A DNA stretch of 64,000 nt from Aurelia coerulea. Lineage: Eukaryota > Cnidaria > Scyphozoa > Semaeostomeae > Ulmaridae. This document shows positions 12,875 through 24,821 of the stretch, piece by piece. Below the pieces are notes generated by a model. The model saw only the letters and a program-made list of their open reading frames with translations, made no database searches and was not told the origin of the DNA. Every line of letters starts with the position of its first letter. Position 1 is the stretch's first letter. The DNA lies in contig CM076948.1 in the NCBI GenBank assembly GCA_039566865.1, positions 20,347,001 to 20,411,000 of the forward strand, in the 5' to 3' direction. The translations under genes and the position numbers were made by a program.

Positions 12875-15591
12875 ATTTGGTCACATCAATTAAGACAATT
12901 TACAAGACTGGTCTTGAGCAGTGGCAACGAAACTATTTCCAAGTTCAAGGAGATGTGCTTACAACTGAGTTTCCAAGGCAACAGAGATGCGATGAATGGG
13001 TACCCGTATCTTTGACTGAAGTAAAGAAAAAATGTAATTCTGAAATCAACGGGGGACCAAAGGAACCAACTGTTGAGATTCCGATTGATTTAACAAAGAT
13101 AATCAACAAACATCGGGAAGCCAAACTAAATTTTCTCTCTGGACCTCCTGGAATTGGTAAGTCAAGCTTACTTGATTATGCAGTGCTTTCTTGGGCGGAA
13201 AACAGATTGTTTGATGGAGAAGATGGATGCAAGTTTGAAGTAGTCCTAAGATTCAAGTGTTGTGATTTGGTGAGATATCGTGGTCAGAAAATAACCAAGG
13301 AAGAATTGTTGGAGAAAACCTTTGGAAAGAAAGCTTACACAAGCCTGCTTGAGAATGTAGACCCGAAAGATGTGCTGATAATACTGGATGGAATTGATGA
13401 GTTTTACGCTGCAGACAAATTATTCTCAGGTAAAGCAAATGACGAAATGACATATTTGGTTGAAGATATGATCAAGCCAGAAAGTGCTTTGTCACCCGGG
13501 CATTATGTGTTGGTTTCTGGGCGACCCTATGCCATCCAAATGTTGGAAGAAAAAGCAGTGAAAATAGGCAAGGGTAGATTTGTTAAGATTCAAGGGTTCA
13601 CCAGTGATGGGATTGAGGTGTTTATCAGAAAGTTTGCAGGGGCTGATCATGATTTGAATAACTATGTTGCGGGTCGAATAAGAGAATCAATATCATTGGG
13701 AATATGTTCAGAAATACCACTATTTCTTCATAACATCTGCTACATTTTGAAAGCTGAAAAAGAGCAGTGCAATACATTCCAACTAGAAACAGTTACTGAT
13801 ATCTACACGATGTCATTATGTTTAATGATAAAGTTTCATTGCAAGATTGGAAGCCAGGATCTATCAGACATGGATTTGCATAAGTTGTTGAAAGATCAGA
13901 ACATCAAAACTTTTCTTGAAAGAATCACAGCCATTGCTTGGAACCTATTAAAGGAAAATCGGGTGTTCCTTGATGACCAAGAAGTTAAGGAGATCAGAGA
14001 GTGTGACCCCAACATTCAGGGTCTCATTGAAGGATTCTTTTTGAAAATTCCTAACGAACTCGAGGAAATTTTTCAATTCGTGCACCTAAACATGCAAGAA
14101 TACCTTGCAGCAATTCATTGTGTGAAGTCAGAAATGGATCCACAAGATCTGTTTGACAGGAGGCTTTATGAAGTCCTTAAGTTTATGGCAGGTTTCTTGA
14201 GAGTAGCGGTGAAGGCCAATGGGAATCCCCAGGGTATATTAGACTTGATTCATTATGAGGTCCTAAAGTTTATTGCAGTGTTAATGGGGGTAGAGTTGAA
14301 GCCAAAATGTGACAAGAGAGAAAGCAGAAAGAAATTAGATCCACAAAATAGGCTGAAGTTATTGCTGATCAATGAAAAGTCCATTGACGAAAGTAGAATT
14401 GAAATGCATGCAAAAGTTGTTTATCAGGAGTACAAAAGGATTAATTGGATTTATCCATGTCCTGCGCCATTGTTAGATCTTTATCTCTCAACAATGTTCG
14501 AAATGTTTGACGACTCAGCTGCCTTACCATCCTTCATAGATTTTTCTGACGAAATCTTCAGAATTTGGATAACTTCCGAACTACATCTAAGGATGTTCAT
14601 TTATTTTTGCCAAATGATGTCAAATGACAGCAGACAGTACCTTCTACGTGGTCTTGTTGTAACCATCAAGAGACTTGAGATAAAAGATGCTGTTATTTTG
14701 GAAGGTTTACTTGATGCAATCCTTTCTTGTCATACCATTTCCTTTCGTCGTTGCATTATTAACGCCGAATTCGATCCTGAACTAAATGAGAAAATGGAGT
14801 CTCAAATCCAAGAAGAAAATTTCTATTTGATTCGATTGGAAATAATCGATTGCGAAATCTCTTCAGAGTTCAGAAGATTAGCTGCAATGTTAACACCATC
14901 AGTGCCTTTAGTTCTTCTCAGCCTCCAAAGACCTGATTTTGATATATTTATAAGAGAGATTAGAGAGGAAATAGAGATTTCTACAAAGAGTAATGACCCT
15001 AGACGACCGTTTAATTTGAAGTATGTTCATTTACATAGCCACTGCTTTCATAGTGGACATGAGGACATTGAAGCCCTTTTTTGTGATATCTGCATGCATG
15101 CAAAGATTGAAGAGGTTCCAAGGTTAATTCCATTCATTGAATATTGCAGAATTACAAGGCTTTATTTGTCAGCGGCTGAGGTGGAATTGATATCAGCGTC
15201 TATTGTGGAAAGTGCCACTGCTGGAAGACTCAGGCTAAAGTATTTTTCACTGCTTAGCTGTCGGTTAAGACAGCATGAGAGCATAGTACGATTAGCACCT
15301 GCAATCCCTTACATCGAGACTATCACTTTAATAGGGTATCGGCTTGAATTTAAGCATTATGCAATGTTGGTTCAGGATATCACAAAGCAAAGCAGAACAG
15401 TTCTAATGAGAGGGGATGAAGATATTTCTGGAGAGATCAAAGATGTGGAATCATTATTCCGTTTGAAGGGGATCACGCACGAGGTTTGTGAAATTGATGA
15501 TGTAGGGGACTGGGAAATGTATGACGTGCCATCTTGTCGAAAACACTTTGGCGTAAAAGCTAGAATTTTTCGATTTTCAAAAGATGATTAA
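12875..15591 (+). CDS. NACHT-domain NTPase (NLR-like), large terminal exon
   Basis: Seen: the exon opens at an AG acceptor (12873-12874) in phase 2 and runs 904 codons to TAA 15589-15591; the true start lies in an unrecognised upstream exon. Counting from codon 12877, Walker A GPPGIGKSS is at residues 89-97 and Walker B LIILDGIDEF at 167-176. A sensor-like VSGRP is at 213-217 and PLFLHNIC at 281-288. The superhelical hallmark FVHLNMQEYLAA is at about 401-412. A short internal duplication (LYEVLKFMAG / HYEVLKFIAV) follows. The last ~350 residues are Leu/Ile-rich with weak LRR-like spacing but no clean repeats. Known: NACHT proteins are ATP-driven oligomerising immune sensors, strongly expanded in cnidarians. 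Inference: intracellular innate-immune receptor. The N-terminal effector domain is not visible. Confidence 0.85.
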
Positions 15592-16189
15592 TCCTGGTTA
15601 TCTTTGCTTTCATTGAGATTTCAAGGACCAAAGTAACTGTAGACACTATGTGCCACTGTCACTTTATTACATTTGTAAATTCTGATTAGTGTTGAAAGAA
15701 AGATTTTTTTTATTGATAAAAACCCTGGTTCAATTGCTATGTGCATAGATACTGTCACATGGAATCATTGTGTGCGTTCCCTTTTATGGTAAAAAGGGTA
15801 ATCGTTATCTCTGCCACGTAGACTGACTACGACAATTCCCAGTAATGGCTCATCAAGAAGAAACTTACAAAAAACCGGGATGGGGTCGCTCATACTGGGA
15901 CTCATAACACAACGACACTCTTTTCGAAAGCAGAGATTTGAGGAGCTTGACGTGTAATGATTCTCAAAATTATGCTGTTTTATTTTGAGTCGTAGTTGGG
16001 GTGTCCGGCAGCCTATCAATACGCATAACTACGGAAATATGATTAGTCAATCTGCCACGTAAGGCGTTCATTGCTCGCATATGGCTGTCGTGGGCACAGA
16101 AACTGATAATCTACATGAAATAAAAGAAAAATTTTATTGTAATCGAGAGCTCGTCATGAGAATGCCTTTCTTGTGCTCCGAAATCATCG
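15592..16189. other. Unassigned stretch after NACHT gene
   Basis: Presumed 3' UTR and spacer. The sequence ATCTGCCACGTA recurs here and elsewhere in the window, suggesting repeat edges, but no element could be bounded. Confidence 0.35.
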
Positions 16190-17400
16190 AAGCATTCTGC
16201 CACCATGGTAACATGTTATTATTCTGTTGCTGTTGTTGTATTGCGACAACGCAACATTATAGGTTGCAGTTTGTATATAAGAAATAACAAGGAATGCAGC
16301 TTATTTACCTGCCTCAATCTAACAACAGTTTTGTTCTTGCTTAATCTCGGTGAATTTTGCATCAAACGCCCAGTTCTTTGCATGAAAATGTTCCCCAGCC
16401 TTTAAACCTCGTAATCAATGCATTTGTCTTCACTTTCCTTCCCGAAATAATTTAAAACAAACGCGAAAGTAAACTTATCACTTTGGCAGTTTGAAATCTG
16501 CCGAAGCTTCTTCCCACCATGGTGTCCGGGATCAAAGGAGCCGACGTTCGAAATTAGTCAGATTCTCGACGAAAATCACGACGCTGACCCCCGGATCTTC
16601 AACGAACGTATTTGCTGCCACTAATCCTTGCTCAGAAACATCCGGGGGATAAAACCTTGATTTGCTGCGAATTTTGTTCGAATTTCGAGCGTCGGCGCCC
16701 TTTATCCCGGACACGATAGTGGGACCAAGCTTCGGTAGATTTCAAACTGTAAAAATGATAGAGTTTTGTTTCGCGTTTGTTTCACATCATTTCGGGAAGG
16801 AAAGTGAAGGCAAATGCATTGAGTAAGAGCATAGGGCTAAAATCTTTCAAATCTTTAAAAAGGTGGGTGTAAAATTCTATGACATTTTTCTTTGAATTGA
16901 ATGGCTTGAAAGGAACTTCTGGTACTTTGCTGTAAATTTGCTGCGGAAATTTTTTGAAATCTTGATTTTTTTCAAAATGGCGCAATTTGATTATTTTTGA
17001 AAAAATTCATGGAAAATTTTGAAAAAAATTTAAATCATCGTAAATCCTAATCCAAAAGAGGAAAAATGATACCACCTTCAAGATAACCACAGGTTATGAG
17101 GGTCTACAATATGGTAGTAAGCAGAAATATGTAGCTTTTCTGGTTTAGGATTTAGAAATTTGATGACGTCATAGCCTCAAATTTGATAAATGCCACCATT
17201 TTAAAACAAATCAAGAATCAATGAATTTCCACGGCAGATTTACGGCAAAAAACCCCCAGTTCCTTTCAAGCCATTTATTTCATAGAAAACTGCAATATAA
17301 TTTTACACCGACCTTTTAAAGATTTGAGCCCTATGTTTTGAGTAAGGAGTTCAAAAGCTGGGGAACATTTTCACGCAAAGAACCCTTTTTTATCACAAAT
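16190..17400. repeat. Long imperfect inverted repeat (palindromic element), interrupted
   Basis: Arms pair around a centre near 16615. The left arm (about 16370-16600) includes TTTGAAATCTGCCGAAGCTT and CACTTTCCTTCCCGAAATA. The right arm (about 16640-16818, continued at 17347-17400) carries the complements. The right arm is split by the Mutator-like MITE at 16828-17337. The outer segment 16200-16390 is also present, inverted, at 18525-18700. Confidence 0.7.
16828..17337. mobile_element. Mutator-like MITE, copy 2, with 9-bp target duplication
   Basis: 510 bp between perfect TTGAGTAAG repeats (16819-16827 and 17338-17346). Termini read AGCATAGGGCT and (inverted) AACATAGGGCT. Inside them, TCTTTAAAAAGGTGGGTGTA pairs with its complement at the right end. 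It belongs to the same family as 3640-4668 and interrupts the right arm of the surrounding inverted repeat. Confidence 0.85.
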
Positions 17401-17720
17401 AAAAACAACTAACTCCAACGAAATATAAATATTCTGTGGCTGCCATAGCTGGAAAGGACAAGATGTCATCGAGTTCCAACTACGGCAAGGAAAGAACAAT
17501 AACAACACGGGCGTCTCAGAAAGAAGAACTCCCTCGAATTTACAGCAGTTGCTTGACTCTCAAACAAGCGCAGATAGATGAAACACCTAAAGCTACCGCG
17601 AGGATTATGTAGTATAACATATCTGCTATTCGTGATACAAATAGGAGTACTTCTTTGCAAGACACCCGCTACAAATACTACAAATAAAATGAAAATGTTG
17701 CTGCTGTTTTATGCCTAAAT

Positions 17721-18510
17721 TTAATTTGAAAACCTTTCCGTATTTTTGATAAAAGACATTGTTGCTTCAAGGATTATTCGATTGATAATGACATTATACT
17801 GCGAGTCCCCGAACAGAAGCAAATCAAACAAAGGTTTAACATCTAAATTCACATTTAAACCAGGAACTTTAGAGAGATGATCAAAGAGGTCTTGCCGCAT
17901 CGAGTCAAACAGGGGGCAATGCAGGAGAAAGTGCTCATTCTCTTCCCCGTCGGTACCACAAACACAAAATGGAGTAAGACTATCAAAGTTGTGTCTAAAT
18001 TTGTGTTCATTCCGTGCACTAAACTTCAAACGCAACTTTGTCAGTAATCTCACGCCTTCAATATCAGAAATATTGTAGACAGAATTTTGCTCAGGTCTTA
18101 TGATTTTTAATAATTTGCTTTTGAACTGAGAAAGGGACATTGAATTTTTGATCTCTTCCCCAAGCGTATTCTACTCAAACAAGGTATTATGAAAGTAAGT
18201 ATTAGAAAGACGATTGGTTCTAGCAACATGTACTTCATAATCCCGAGAGTGTCTAAGACTGTAGTTGAGTTGACATTCAGGAGGGATTGCATCAAAAAGG
18301 TAGCCTGGTGATCTTGATTTCATTAAGTTAAAGAAATGACACAGCCTTCTGTACCATCTTCTGTCGTACAGACTTTCCTATCCTAATTCTTCATAAAGTC
18401 TTTGCCTATGTGTACCTCTCCAAGCACCAGCAACAGCTAAGGCTGCAGAATATTGTGTCTGTTCAAGCCTTTGCGTAATGTTAAGCGCATGCCTGGGTCA
18501 TATTTGTGGT
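17721..18510 (-). pseudogene. LINE fragment, C-terminal ORF2, minus strand
   Basis: The minus-strand frame 18140-17721 ends LLLFGDSQYNVIINRIILEA and carries a C-x-C ... H-x4-C type cluster (CVCGTDGEENEHFLLHC). It matches the C-terminus of the intact LINE at 37364-41035 (CACGTGKEDNEHFLLHC, LLLFGSPNVNVIVNRIILEA). Homology continues with stops and shifts to about 18510 (RRWYRRLCHFFN-type and YDPGM stretches). It is a 5'-truncated, decayed copy of the 2A-LINE family. Confidence 0.85.
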
Positions 18511-18524
18511 AAATGATGTGGCAA

Positions 18525-18700
18525 AGAACTTGGCGTTTGATGCAAAATTCACTGAGATTGAGCGAGGACAAAACTGTTGTTAGATTTGGGCAGGTAAATA
18601 AGCTGCATTCCTTGTTATTTCTTATATACACACTGCAACCTATAATGTTGCATTATCGCAATACAACAACAGCAAGAATAATAACATGTTACCATGGTTG
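18525..18700. repeat. Inverted copy of 16200-16390
   Basis: CAAAGAACTTGGCGTTTGAT, then ...AACAACAGCAAGAATAATAA, is the reverse complement of 16200-16390 with a few changes. The LINE fragment at 17721-18510 lies between the two arms, so it probably inserted into, or was trapped by, one palindromic element. Confidence 0.75.
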
Positions 18701-18976
18701 GAGAATGCTTCGATGATTTTGGAACACAAGAAAAGGACAACAAGAAAGACACAGAGATAACCGTGATGACAATCAACCATTTACGGTATGAATTTAATTT
18801 TCTTCCATTCAAAGAGCAAATACTGCTATCTTTATACTGCAAATAGGAAACAGCAGCCACGTAAATTACCTTAGTCAGCTAGGCCGCCATATTACGCGAT
18901 TGGGCTTCCTGTGGCCTTATTAGTAGTTTTTTATATTTAAAGCAATGCATAATGTGCTATGGTGTGAGGAAAAACC

Positions 18977-20090
18977 AAGGGCGCTTACCTTGTAGGAAGT
19001 GTGTTTATTCCCAGTACTGTAGAGTAATTGGTGTCCTGTGACCCAGTACAGAGGGTGTCCCAGAACCGTACCGTGATCCAGCAGTACACAACACAGAGTC
19101 AGTCTTCTCAAGGTCGAGATGACGTATGAATAACTTTGTGGTTTCAAATTCCGGTGTTTATGTAGTACGAGATCAACTGTTATACGAGCTGGCCACAGGG
19201 AATCAGACAGCGTGATATTTGATTGGTCAATACTATCAGACGTTAGAATTTGAAAATCCCTGTAACTAGAAAAACTTTAGGGGTATGAAACTTTTCATAA
19301 CTCCATTGTTCACTTTTCTCACAAGCGCGTTACACGTTGCTGTGGTCAGAGCCCGTTGCTATGGCCAGTAAACAAAACTTGCGGTAAAGTGAACTGGGGG
19401 TTGGCACTGCTAAGAACTTTTTCAGCTGGTTGTTCGCTTATTATGACGCAGTGTCTGTGGTCTCGGACTTGTTGTGTTGACTTGAACTGAGGACAAGTGT
19501 TCGAATTGTAAGCAAAGTTGTTTAAATTAACCGTTTTGTTGTTGAAATATTGATTTTGCAAGTATTTTCCAAGTGTCATAACATAAAGGAAGAATTGGTT
19601 CAATATTGTAGCATGAAAGCGTTTAATAAGTTTAAATTGTCAATTAGGCTAAGGATTTGCCTTATGGATGAAAGGAAACTTGAAAAATATTTATTAAATT
19701 GGAACTTGACCTCTTCTTTTCATCATGGTTTCTTAATTTTCTGGAGGTACAGGCAGAATTTCTTGAAAGTCGTTTCTCTCGTCCTCAAACAATCTTAAGG
19801 ATTGATTTTTTCACGCGACCCCCTAGTTTGCATACGGTGTCACTTTTCACATTTGGTTGAACAAAGGCTTAAGTAAACAATCTTGCTTGACCGAAACCAC
19901 AACGGATAGAACGCGCTTGTGATAATCTTCTCTTGAGATCCTGGTCACTGATTGGTTTATCTGCAGAAGTTGCAAACCCCTTCGTTTCTTATGATATACA
20001 CAGATAAACAGGACTCGGTCACAGGACACCAATTACTCTGTGAACAGTAGGTCACGCGTACAGTACAAGGTAGGTGCCCTTGGCTGGATC
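18977..20090. repeat. Widely spaced inverted repeat
   Basis: 18977-19047 (CCAAGGGCGCTTACCTTGTA ... GAGTAATTGGTGTCCTGTGA) is complementary to 20015-20085. The ~1 kb between holds no supported gene. It may be the arms of another non-autonomous TIR element; termini are unclear. Confidence 0.6.
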
Positions 20091-20096
20091 GATGTT

Positions 20097-20303
20097 TTTT
20101 GATCGTTTTCAGTGTTTTCAAAAATGAAAATTTTAAGAAACTCGCTTGTAGCTCTAAAAACTGAAAACAGAAAAACTTGCAAAAAATCCAAGAATCTAAT
20201 TCAGGCTTCCTGCCAAAGATTAAGTCATAAATCTTCAAAATCGGTCATGTGTACGATTTATCGTGGCCTGCCAAAAGTGCATAGTTTATTTTGGCGCACC
20301 CGG
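20097..20303. mobile_element. Mariner-like element, right half only
   Basis: About 205 bp matching the right TIR of 10326-11212, ending TGGCGCACCCGG followed by TA. No left TIR is present. Confidence 0.8.
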
Positions 20304-20475
20304 TAGAATTCTTTTTTAACAGCCTGGTAGTAGATAGACTTGCCTCAAGTCTGTTTTGTCAACTGTAATAAGTCTACCGGAAAGTATATTACAAAACAGT
20401 ATATTTTGCTTTTCACTTTTCCCTTCATTTTTTTTGACGAAATTTTCTTTGACGAAATAGACTTGGGGCAAGTCT

Positions 20476-21556
20476 AGGTAGTAGATCACAAGCTAGGATA
20501 GAAAGATGGACAATGAGACTCCAAGAGTATAGTATGACTTCACTTGTTACAAGCCAGGAGCTCACAATCCAGCAGCCTCTTTCAAGACACCCGCAGTTTG
20601 CAAAGTCTAAATCAATTGCTGAGGAGTATGTTAATTTCATTGCCTCCAATGCAGTTCCAAAAGCAATGACAAGAGATGAAGCTAGAGATGAACCCAACAA
20701 CGATTCAACCATGCAGAAGCTAAAAGAGTGCTTACACAGTGGACAGTGGTCCATACTATGTCAAAACAAAAGGAAATTTCAAGGAAATTACTCTATAGTA
20801 CTTTGCAAGCATTCAGACAAGTAGAGAAAGAAGTATCTGTTACAGAAGATGGTATAGTTCTGAGGGGAACCAGAGTAATGATGCCAAATGTTCCTAGAGG
20901 GAAGGCTGCAGACATTGCACATGAAGGACATGTAGGTATAGTGAAGACATAAGGTCTAATAAGAGAAAAAGTTTGGTTCCCTGGAATAGATAAGGTAGTT
21001 GAAAACAAAACAACATCATGTATTGCCTGCCAAGCCACTCTGAAAGAGAACAAGCTAGAACCACTTAGAATGCAAGATCTGCCAGATGGTCCATGGGAAA
21101 TAGTAGCAGTAGATTTCAAGGGTCCCATGGGAGAGAATCACAAGTATATCTTGGTGTGCATGGATGAATATTTCAGATATCCAGAGATTGAAATTGTAGC
21201 TTCTACTAGTGAGAAGTATTTTAAACCAAAGTTAGAAAAGATCTTTAGCACACCTGGAATACCAGTCACAACGAAGCCTGACAATGGACCTCCTTTCAAT
21301 GGCTCGAAGATGAAAGAGTTTGCAAAACACAGTGGATATACTCACAGGAGAATTACACCAGAATAGCCAAGAGCAAATGAAGAGTGTGAAAGATTTATGA
21401 GAGATTTGAACAAAGTCATCCAAGCAGCTCATATATTTAAAAAATAGAGATGAAATGAAGAAGAGAAAGATGAAAGATTATGCAGATAGAAAGAATCATG
21501 CTTCAGAATCAGATTTAGAGGAGGGGGATAATGTATATATGTATAAATTCGCCACA
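20476..21556 (+). pseudogene. Ty3/Gypsy-type integrase fragment, broken
   Basis: Seen: plus-strand frames read in order as the end of an RNase H/connection region (LSRHPQFAKSKSIAEEYVNF), then an H2C2 zinc-binding integrase head (HEGH at about 20922, CIAC at about 21022). The catalytic core follows (VDFKGP, DNGPPFNGSKMKEF, then NEECERF supplying the Glu), and finally a basic tail with KKRKMKDYADRKNHAS. Breaks: a frame change near 20740-20820, TAA at 20950-20952, TAG at 21364-21366 and further stops beyond 21445. No LTRs, protease or RT are recognisable nearby, so this is an isolated 3' pol fragment. The DDE core and H2C2 order identify the family as Metaviridae-type. Confidence 0.85.
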
Positions 21557-21810
21557 AATAATAAATAATTAAGAGATTTACAATAGTTTGAAAGCTAAAA
21601 AAGATATATAATTACAATTTTTATCAAATTAATTGAATACATAAAAAACACCCCTAATGGTAGTGGCAGGGAAAGCATTAAAAGGTCGAATTGACCTTAT
21701 TTCCATAATGGTCCCCTCAAAGGTTGTTTTCTTTAAAAACAAAGAAAGGAAAAAAAAGGCTTTTTGATCAAATGGGTCCGAATCATGGGTGTACGAGAGC
21801 ATATTAGGTG

Positions 21811-23215
21811 TCAGTGGTACACATATACGTCATCTTCCTCTCTCTGTATATTTTTGAAAAAATTTTCTTTAATCTTGTGTTTGAATGTGTTAATATTGGT
21901 TGTGGATTTTAAATCAGATGGTAGACTATTCCGTATTGTTGGCCCTAGGTAAGATAGACATTTTTGGCCTGTGTTACTTTTACGAAATGGGATGTTTAAT
22001 TTAAATTTAGACCTACGACTGTTGTCAACTGGATGGAGTATTTTATCAGCTGGAGCAGTTCCTTTAAAGAATTTCAGTATCTTTGCACAGACATTTTGAT
22101 TTATTCGGTGCTTTATGGGGAGCCAGTTTATAACTTTGAATTCTGTAGCCCCAACATGCGCTGTGTTTTTTAAATTCAGATAAAAACGAATGCATTTGTT
22201 TTGTGCCGATTGGGTTTTTTTGGACAGCCTCTTTCCCAACATTGGGTACCATGATGTGCATGCATAATCACAGTGGGGTTAAATAAGGGTATTTAAAAGC
22301 AACCTTCGAAGGGAGTTGTCCAGGAAGCTTTGTTTTCTATACGTACATAAATTTCAGCTTACCATTTATTTTTCCAAGCATTTTAGTTGCCATTGACTCT
22401 CCAGAGAGATTTTCATCCATATCACATCCAAGGTATGTGACCAGTGGGCGTTGTTTGATTTCTATGTTACCTCTCCTAATGGGTTTGCATTTTTTCTTCT
22501 GAAAAGAATGGATTTCGTTTTGTTCTCGCCAAAGTGAATACGTAACTCGTTTTCCACAAACCAATTGCAGAGAGAGTTGAAACTCCTATTCAAATTGGTC
22601 TCTACGTGCTCAATGTCTTTTTCTCTAAAGATTAGGCAAGGATCATCTGCGTAGAGAAGCAGGTCACAGTCGACAGCTTGTGCCATGTCATTCACATAAA
22701 GTAGGAATATGAGTGGACCAAGAATTGACCCCTGAGGGACCCCACATGACAAATTACTAGGGTTTGAATATTCCTTTCCAACGTTGACTGTAAATGATCG
22801 GTCCTGAAGGTAAGGTTTAAACCATAAGATGGTAAAGTCACTAAAGCCAAGACATGCCATTTTATCTTGGAAAATCTTATGGTCCTTTGTGTCAATTGCT
22901 TTTTGTAGATCAATCAAAATCATGCCTGTAATAAACATACCAGTTTCAAATCCTTTGTTGATCATGTCACTCAAGTAGGATAAGCAAGTATCCGTTGAGT
23001 GTTAGACGAAAGCCAGACTGGTATCTACATAATATTCTATTATCGTAAAGGTACTTTTGTACATCAGGGAATGCTGATCGCAGGATTGAGAGATTGCATA
23101 ATTCAGTTATTGGCTCTACTAAATCAGTAGCACCATCTTTGAGAAATTTCCCCTGCAATATTGTCTTATCCCGTTGCTTTTCCAGGGTTAATTTCTTCTA
23201 AGAGCTTAGAACATT
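21811..23215 (-). pseudogene. LINE reverse transcriptase, broken, minus strand
   Basis: Seen on the minus strand from 23215 down: a pre-RT stretch (KFLKDGATDLVEPITELCNL), then a jump to CRYQSGFR implying an internal deletion. Fingers/palm follow (ILIDLQKAIDTKDH, CGVPQGSILGPLIFLLYVND, LLLYADDPCLIF), then thumb and C-terminal parts (WFVENELRIHFGENKTKSIL, QNKCIRFYLN, LGPTIRNSLP). Frames change near 22970 and 22480-22560, and again before 22242. The YADD motif is kept, but the copy cannot make one protein. Family: CR1/L2-like or related APE-type LINE; the endonuclease is missing (5'-truncated). The 3' end lies in the AT-rich stretch 21570-21810. Confidence 0.85.
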
Positions 23216-24144
23216 TCAAAGAGTAGTGGGAGCAATTATTGTAGTTATTGTAAAACAAAGACAAAGAAAACCATACACAATCACACAAAGAAGTGGAACT
23301 ATGGTTAATGCAAGTAGAGATGGAAAGAGAATAACAAGGAATGTATCATTATTTAAAGTGTAAGAATAAAGGGCAGTTTGATTCAATCAGCAAATGAAGA
23401 TGGCAATAATGATAATGTTGTCATTGGTAATAGATTTCATCAAGATCTAAGAGAAGAGGAAGAAGAGGAGCCGAACAGTAGCATAGCTAGGGGGCAAGGG
23501 GGGATGGCCGCCCCCCAATCATTGCCAAAGGTGGTTTTCGTGATTCGTCCAAATCCGTTGAGAAACTGAAGGGGGGGGGTAAGTTATTTACCTCCCAACA
23601 GTTGTCGCAGCGCTGTTTGTGAATGTCAAAAGGGGAAAAGGAAGTCAATCCTTTAACTAATAAATGGCATCTTCGCATCATTTAAGTCAACAAGGATTGC
23701 AAAAATTGTTGCTCGCTTCGCTCGCAATTCCAAACATCTATCATAGTATGTCTTTTTTTTATACATATAAAATATTACAATAAATCTTACATTCTACTAT
23801 ACCTTCCTAATACTGTACAACACTGCAGGGACGATGCCAAGGGAAGCGAAGGACAATGACTACCCCATGGCCAATTGAAAAGACACGCAACGTTAAACTA
23901 CATACAATTAGGTACACTACGATTACGAACGATTAAAACCTAATGGATACTATATTAGATTCTGCCTAACATTAGATGCCGGGTCAGGTTTGTGATGAAA
24001 TTTAAAATGTCACGAGCGCAACTCTTCATTGGTTTGAGGTCGCAAACTATGCCCGGCATCTAATGTGAAACAGAACTTACAAAGAAACGGATGATTTAAG
24101 TTGAGGGATTTGGTGGTTGCTTGGTACTGAAGTTACGAAGGATC
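23216..24144. other. Unassigned stretch
   Basis: No supported gene. It contains a G-run (23572-23579) and simple AT-rich DNA. Confidence 0.4.
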
Positions 24145-24821
24145 TTAGACAAACCGACCAGTTTCGTGAATGGTACGTAACGTCAATTCGAGTATACTTC
24201 GGTTCAAGTCATTAGAAAGGTCTTGATCACCATATATTAAAAGTTGCATCAGAGCATCATTTGGAAGATCAGTGATTTGCATATATGGTCGTAGTAATAC
24301 AGCAATTACAGCGAGAAGATTTCGTCGTTGAACATCAAAAGAAGGGCAGAGCAACAAAAAGTGCTCCGTATCCTCAATGCCATCGTTGTTTGTTGGGCAC
24401 ATTGGATTTATGGTATCCCTAAAATTATGCTTGAATTTGTGGAAATTCAACTTGCTGAGACCAACCCTAAGTTGAGTGAGATAGGATAATCCTTTTGGAT
24501 CGTGAATTCCAAAGACAGATTTTGCAGGGGGCGGATTATTGATAATATCTTTTTCTTAAAAACAGCAACAGAAGGTGCAAGTCTCAATTCAGGCTCAAGC
24601 TGGTTCCATTCGGATAAACAGTTAGGATAGAAGCTAGACTTGAATTGTTCTGTCCTTGCCTTTAATCGCCCTATGACATCCTGGTCGCGTAGACGGTACT
24701 GCGGATGATGAAGAGGGGGTATTGGATCTACTGTATACTCAGGGCTAAGATCATTTAAAAACTTATAGTATGTCTTGTACAACATCTTACTACCGCTCGG
24801 CTTGTTATCACGTCCAGGCAT
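24145..24821 (-). pseudogene. LINE fragment, C-terminal ORF2, minus strand
   Basis: Two overlapping minus-strand frames (24821-24447 and 24450-24145) form one LINE tail. The first reads FLNDLSPEYTVDPIPPLHHP to ILSIIRP. After a one-base shift in the run near 24530 the second continues GLSYLTQLRVGLSKLNFHKF and the C-x-C/H-C cluster (NPMCPTNNDGIEDTEHFLLLC). It is homologous to the tails at 12092-12258 and 40620-41035 but diverged. Confidence 0.85.

Noticed and set aside
23378..23569. 63-codon acidic frame
   Set aside because: Low-complexity Glu run with no recognised domain, in a repeat-rich spacer.
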